Of a stretch of DNA of 14,198 nucleotides, positions 13,439 through 14,198 are shown in pieces. Source of the DNA: an uncultured bacterium (GTDB taxonomy: Bacteria > Actinomycetota > Coriobacteriia > Coriobacteriales > Coriobacteriaceae); assembly GCA_905215275.1 (NCBI GenBank), contig CAJMPE010000034.1:1-14198 (forward strand). The letters are read 5' to 3'. The first letter of the stretch is position 1, and each line of letters opens with the position of its first letter. The translations under genes were made by a program, and so were the position numbers. The notes beneath the pieces were generated by a model. It worked only from the letters and a program-made list of their open reading frames with translations. It had not been told where the DNA came from and did not search any database.

Positions 13439-14198
13439 ATGCAAAAGGAATACCTGTCCGCCGCGGCGGAGGTGCTCAGCGACCAGGGTGTCGATGAGAA
13501 CCTTGGCCTGAGCAACGACGAGGCGTCGTCGCGCCTCGCCAAGACAGGCCCTAACAAGCTTGAGGAAGCCGAGAAGACGCCACTGTGGAAGCGCTTCTTT
13601 GAGCAGATGGCCGACCCCATGGTCATTATGCTGATCGTTGCCGCCGTTATCAGCGCACTTACGGGCATGGTCAAGGGCGAGCCCGATTTTGCCGACGTTG
13701 CCATTATCATGTTCGTTGTTATCGTCAACTCGGTGCTGGGCGTGGTCCAGGAAGCCAAGAGCGAGGAGGCCCTCGAGGCCCTGCAGGAAATGAGCGCGGC
13801 GCAGTCCAAGGTGCTGCGCGACGGCAAGCTCGTGCATCTGCCGAGCGCCGATCTCGTCCCCGGCGACGTGATCATGCTCGAGGCGGGCGACTCCGTCCCC
13901 GCTGACTGCCGCGTCCTCGAGAGCGCCACGATGAAGATCGAAGAGGCCGCACTTACCGGCGAGTCCGTGCCGGTCGAGAAGCACGCCAACGTGATCGAGC
14001 TTGCCGCGGGCACCGACGACGTGCCGCTTGGCGACCGCAAGAACATGTGCTACATGGGCTCCACCGTGGTGTACGGCCGCGGTCGCGCCGTCGTGGTCGG
14101 CACCGGCATGAACACCGAGATGGGCAAGATCGCCGGCGCCCTGGCCGAGGCCAAGGAAGAGCTCACGCCGTTGCAGGTGAAGCTTGCCGCGCTCAGCC
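13439..14198 (+). CDS. P-type cation-transporting ATPase, Ca2+ type (3' cut by window)
   Basis: The first 253 residues are visible, running off the right edge. The cation-ATPase N-terminal domain (about 1-55, with LAKTGPNKL) is followed by membrane helices 1 (about 60-78) and 2 (about 85-103). The actuator domain comes next, with VPGDVIMLEAGDSVPADCR (140-158) and the dephosphorylation motif TGES (173-176), and then TPLQVKLA leading toward helix 3. This layout is that of type II pumps (PacL/SERCA-like) exporting Ca2+, or possibly another cation such as Mn2+. The phosphorylation motif DKTGT and the ion-binding helices lie beyond the window, so specificity cannot be judged. ATG 13439 lies 9 nt after AGGAGG, which sits inside the leader hairpin, so translation is likely regulated by RNA folding. 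Confidence 0.92.
   Translation, partial: MQKEYLSAAAEVLSDQGVDENLGLSNDEASSRLAKTGPNKLEEAEKTPLWKRFFEQMADPMVIMLIVAAVISALTGMVKGEPDFADVAIIMFVVIVNSVLGVVQEAKSEEALEALQEMSAAQSKVLRDGKLVHLPSADLVPGDVIMLEAGDSVPADCRVLESATMKIEEAALTGESVPVEKHANVIELAAGTDDVPLGDRKNMCYMGSTVVYGRGRAVVVGTGMNTEMGKIAGALAEAKEELTPLQVKLAALS

Overview
This GC-rich window reads as the chromosome of a Coriobacteriia-type actinobacterium, most like Collinsella. The inference rests on strong G/C third positions, gene families typical of gut Coriobacteria, a T-box-controlled pheST operon, and a dispersed-type palindrome near the left end. No database search was possible. All genes look intact except the two cut by the window edges. No transposase, CRISPR array, rRNA or tRNA gene was seen.

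Left part (1-2000): the tail of a rightward gene ends at 47. It is followed by terminator-like hairpins and a 20-bp perfect inverted repeat. A leftward M32 metallocarboxypeptidase gene (315-1889) has its own terminator.

Centre left (2011-6250): promoter, phenylalanine T-box leader, pheS, an unusually long (180 nt) structured spacer, pheT and a terminator. Charge state of tRNA-Phe should set read-through into both subunits of phenylalanyl-tRNA synthetase.

Centre (6228-9106): an ECF-type nickel/cobalt importer, encoded as a CbiM/NikM-NikN fusion, CbiQ and CbiO. It is driven by a good promoter with a GTGTTAC-N14-GTAACAC palindrome at the start of the transcript. This is a NikR-type operator pattern and points to nickel as substrate.

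Centre right (9114-11300): a zinc-dependent phospholipase-C-like protein gene, convergent with a solitary AbiEi/DUF559-like protein gene; their stop codons overlap. A 128-bp imperfect palindrome lies just upstream of the latter.

Right part (11472-14198): a leftward pyruvate kinase gene with strong terminator, then a rightward P-type cation (Ca2+-type) ATPase gene truncated by the window end. The ATPase leader can fold into two hairpins whose loops match perfectly over 7 nt. The second hairpin buries the whole Shine-Dalgarno. This candidate metal- or ion-responsive translational switch is the most interesting signal in the window.
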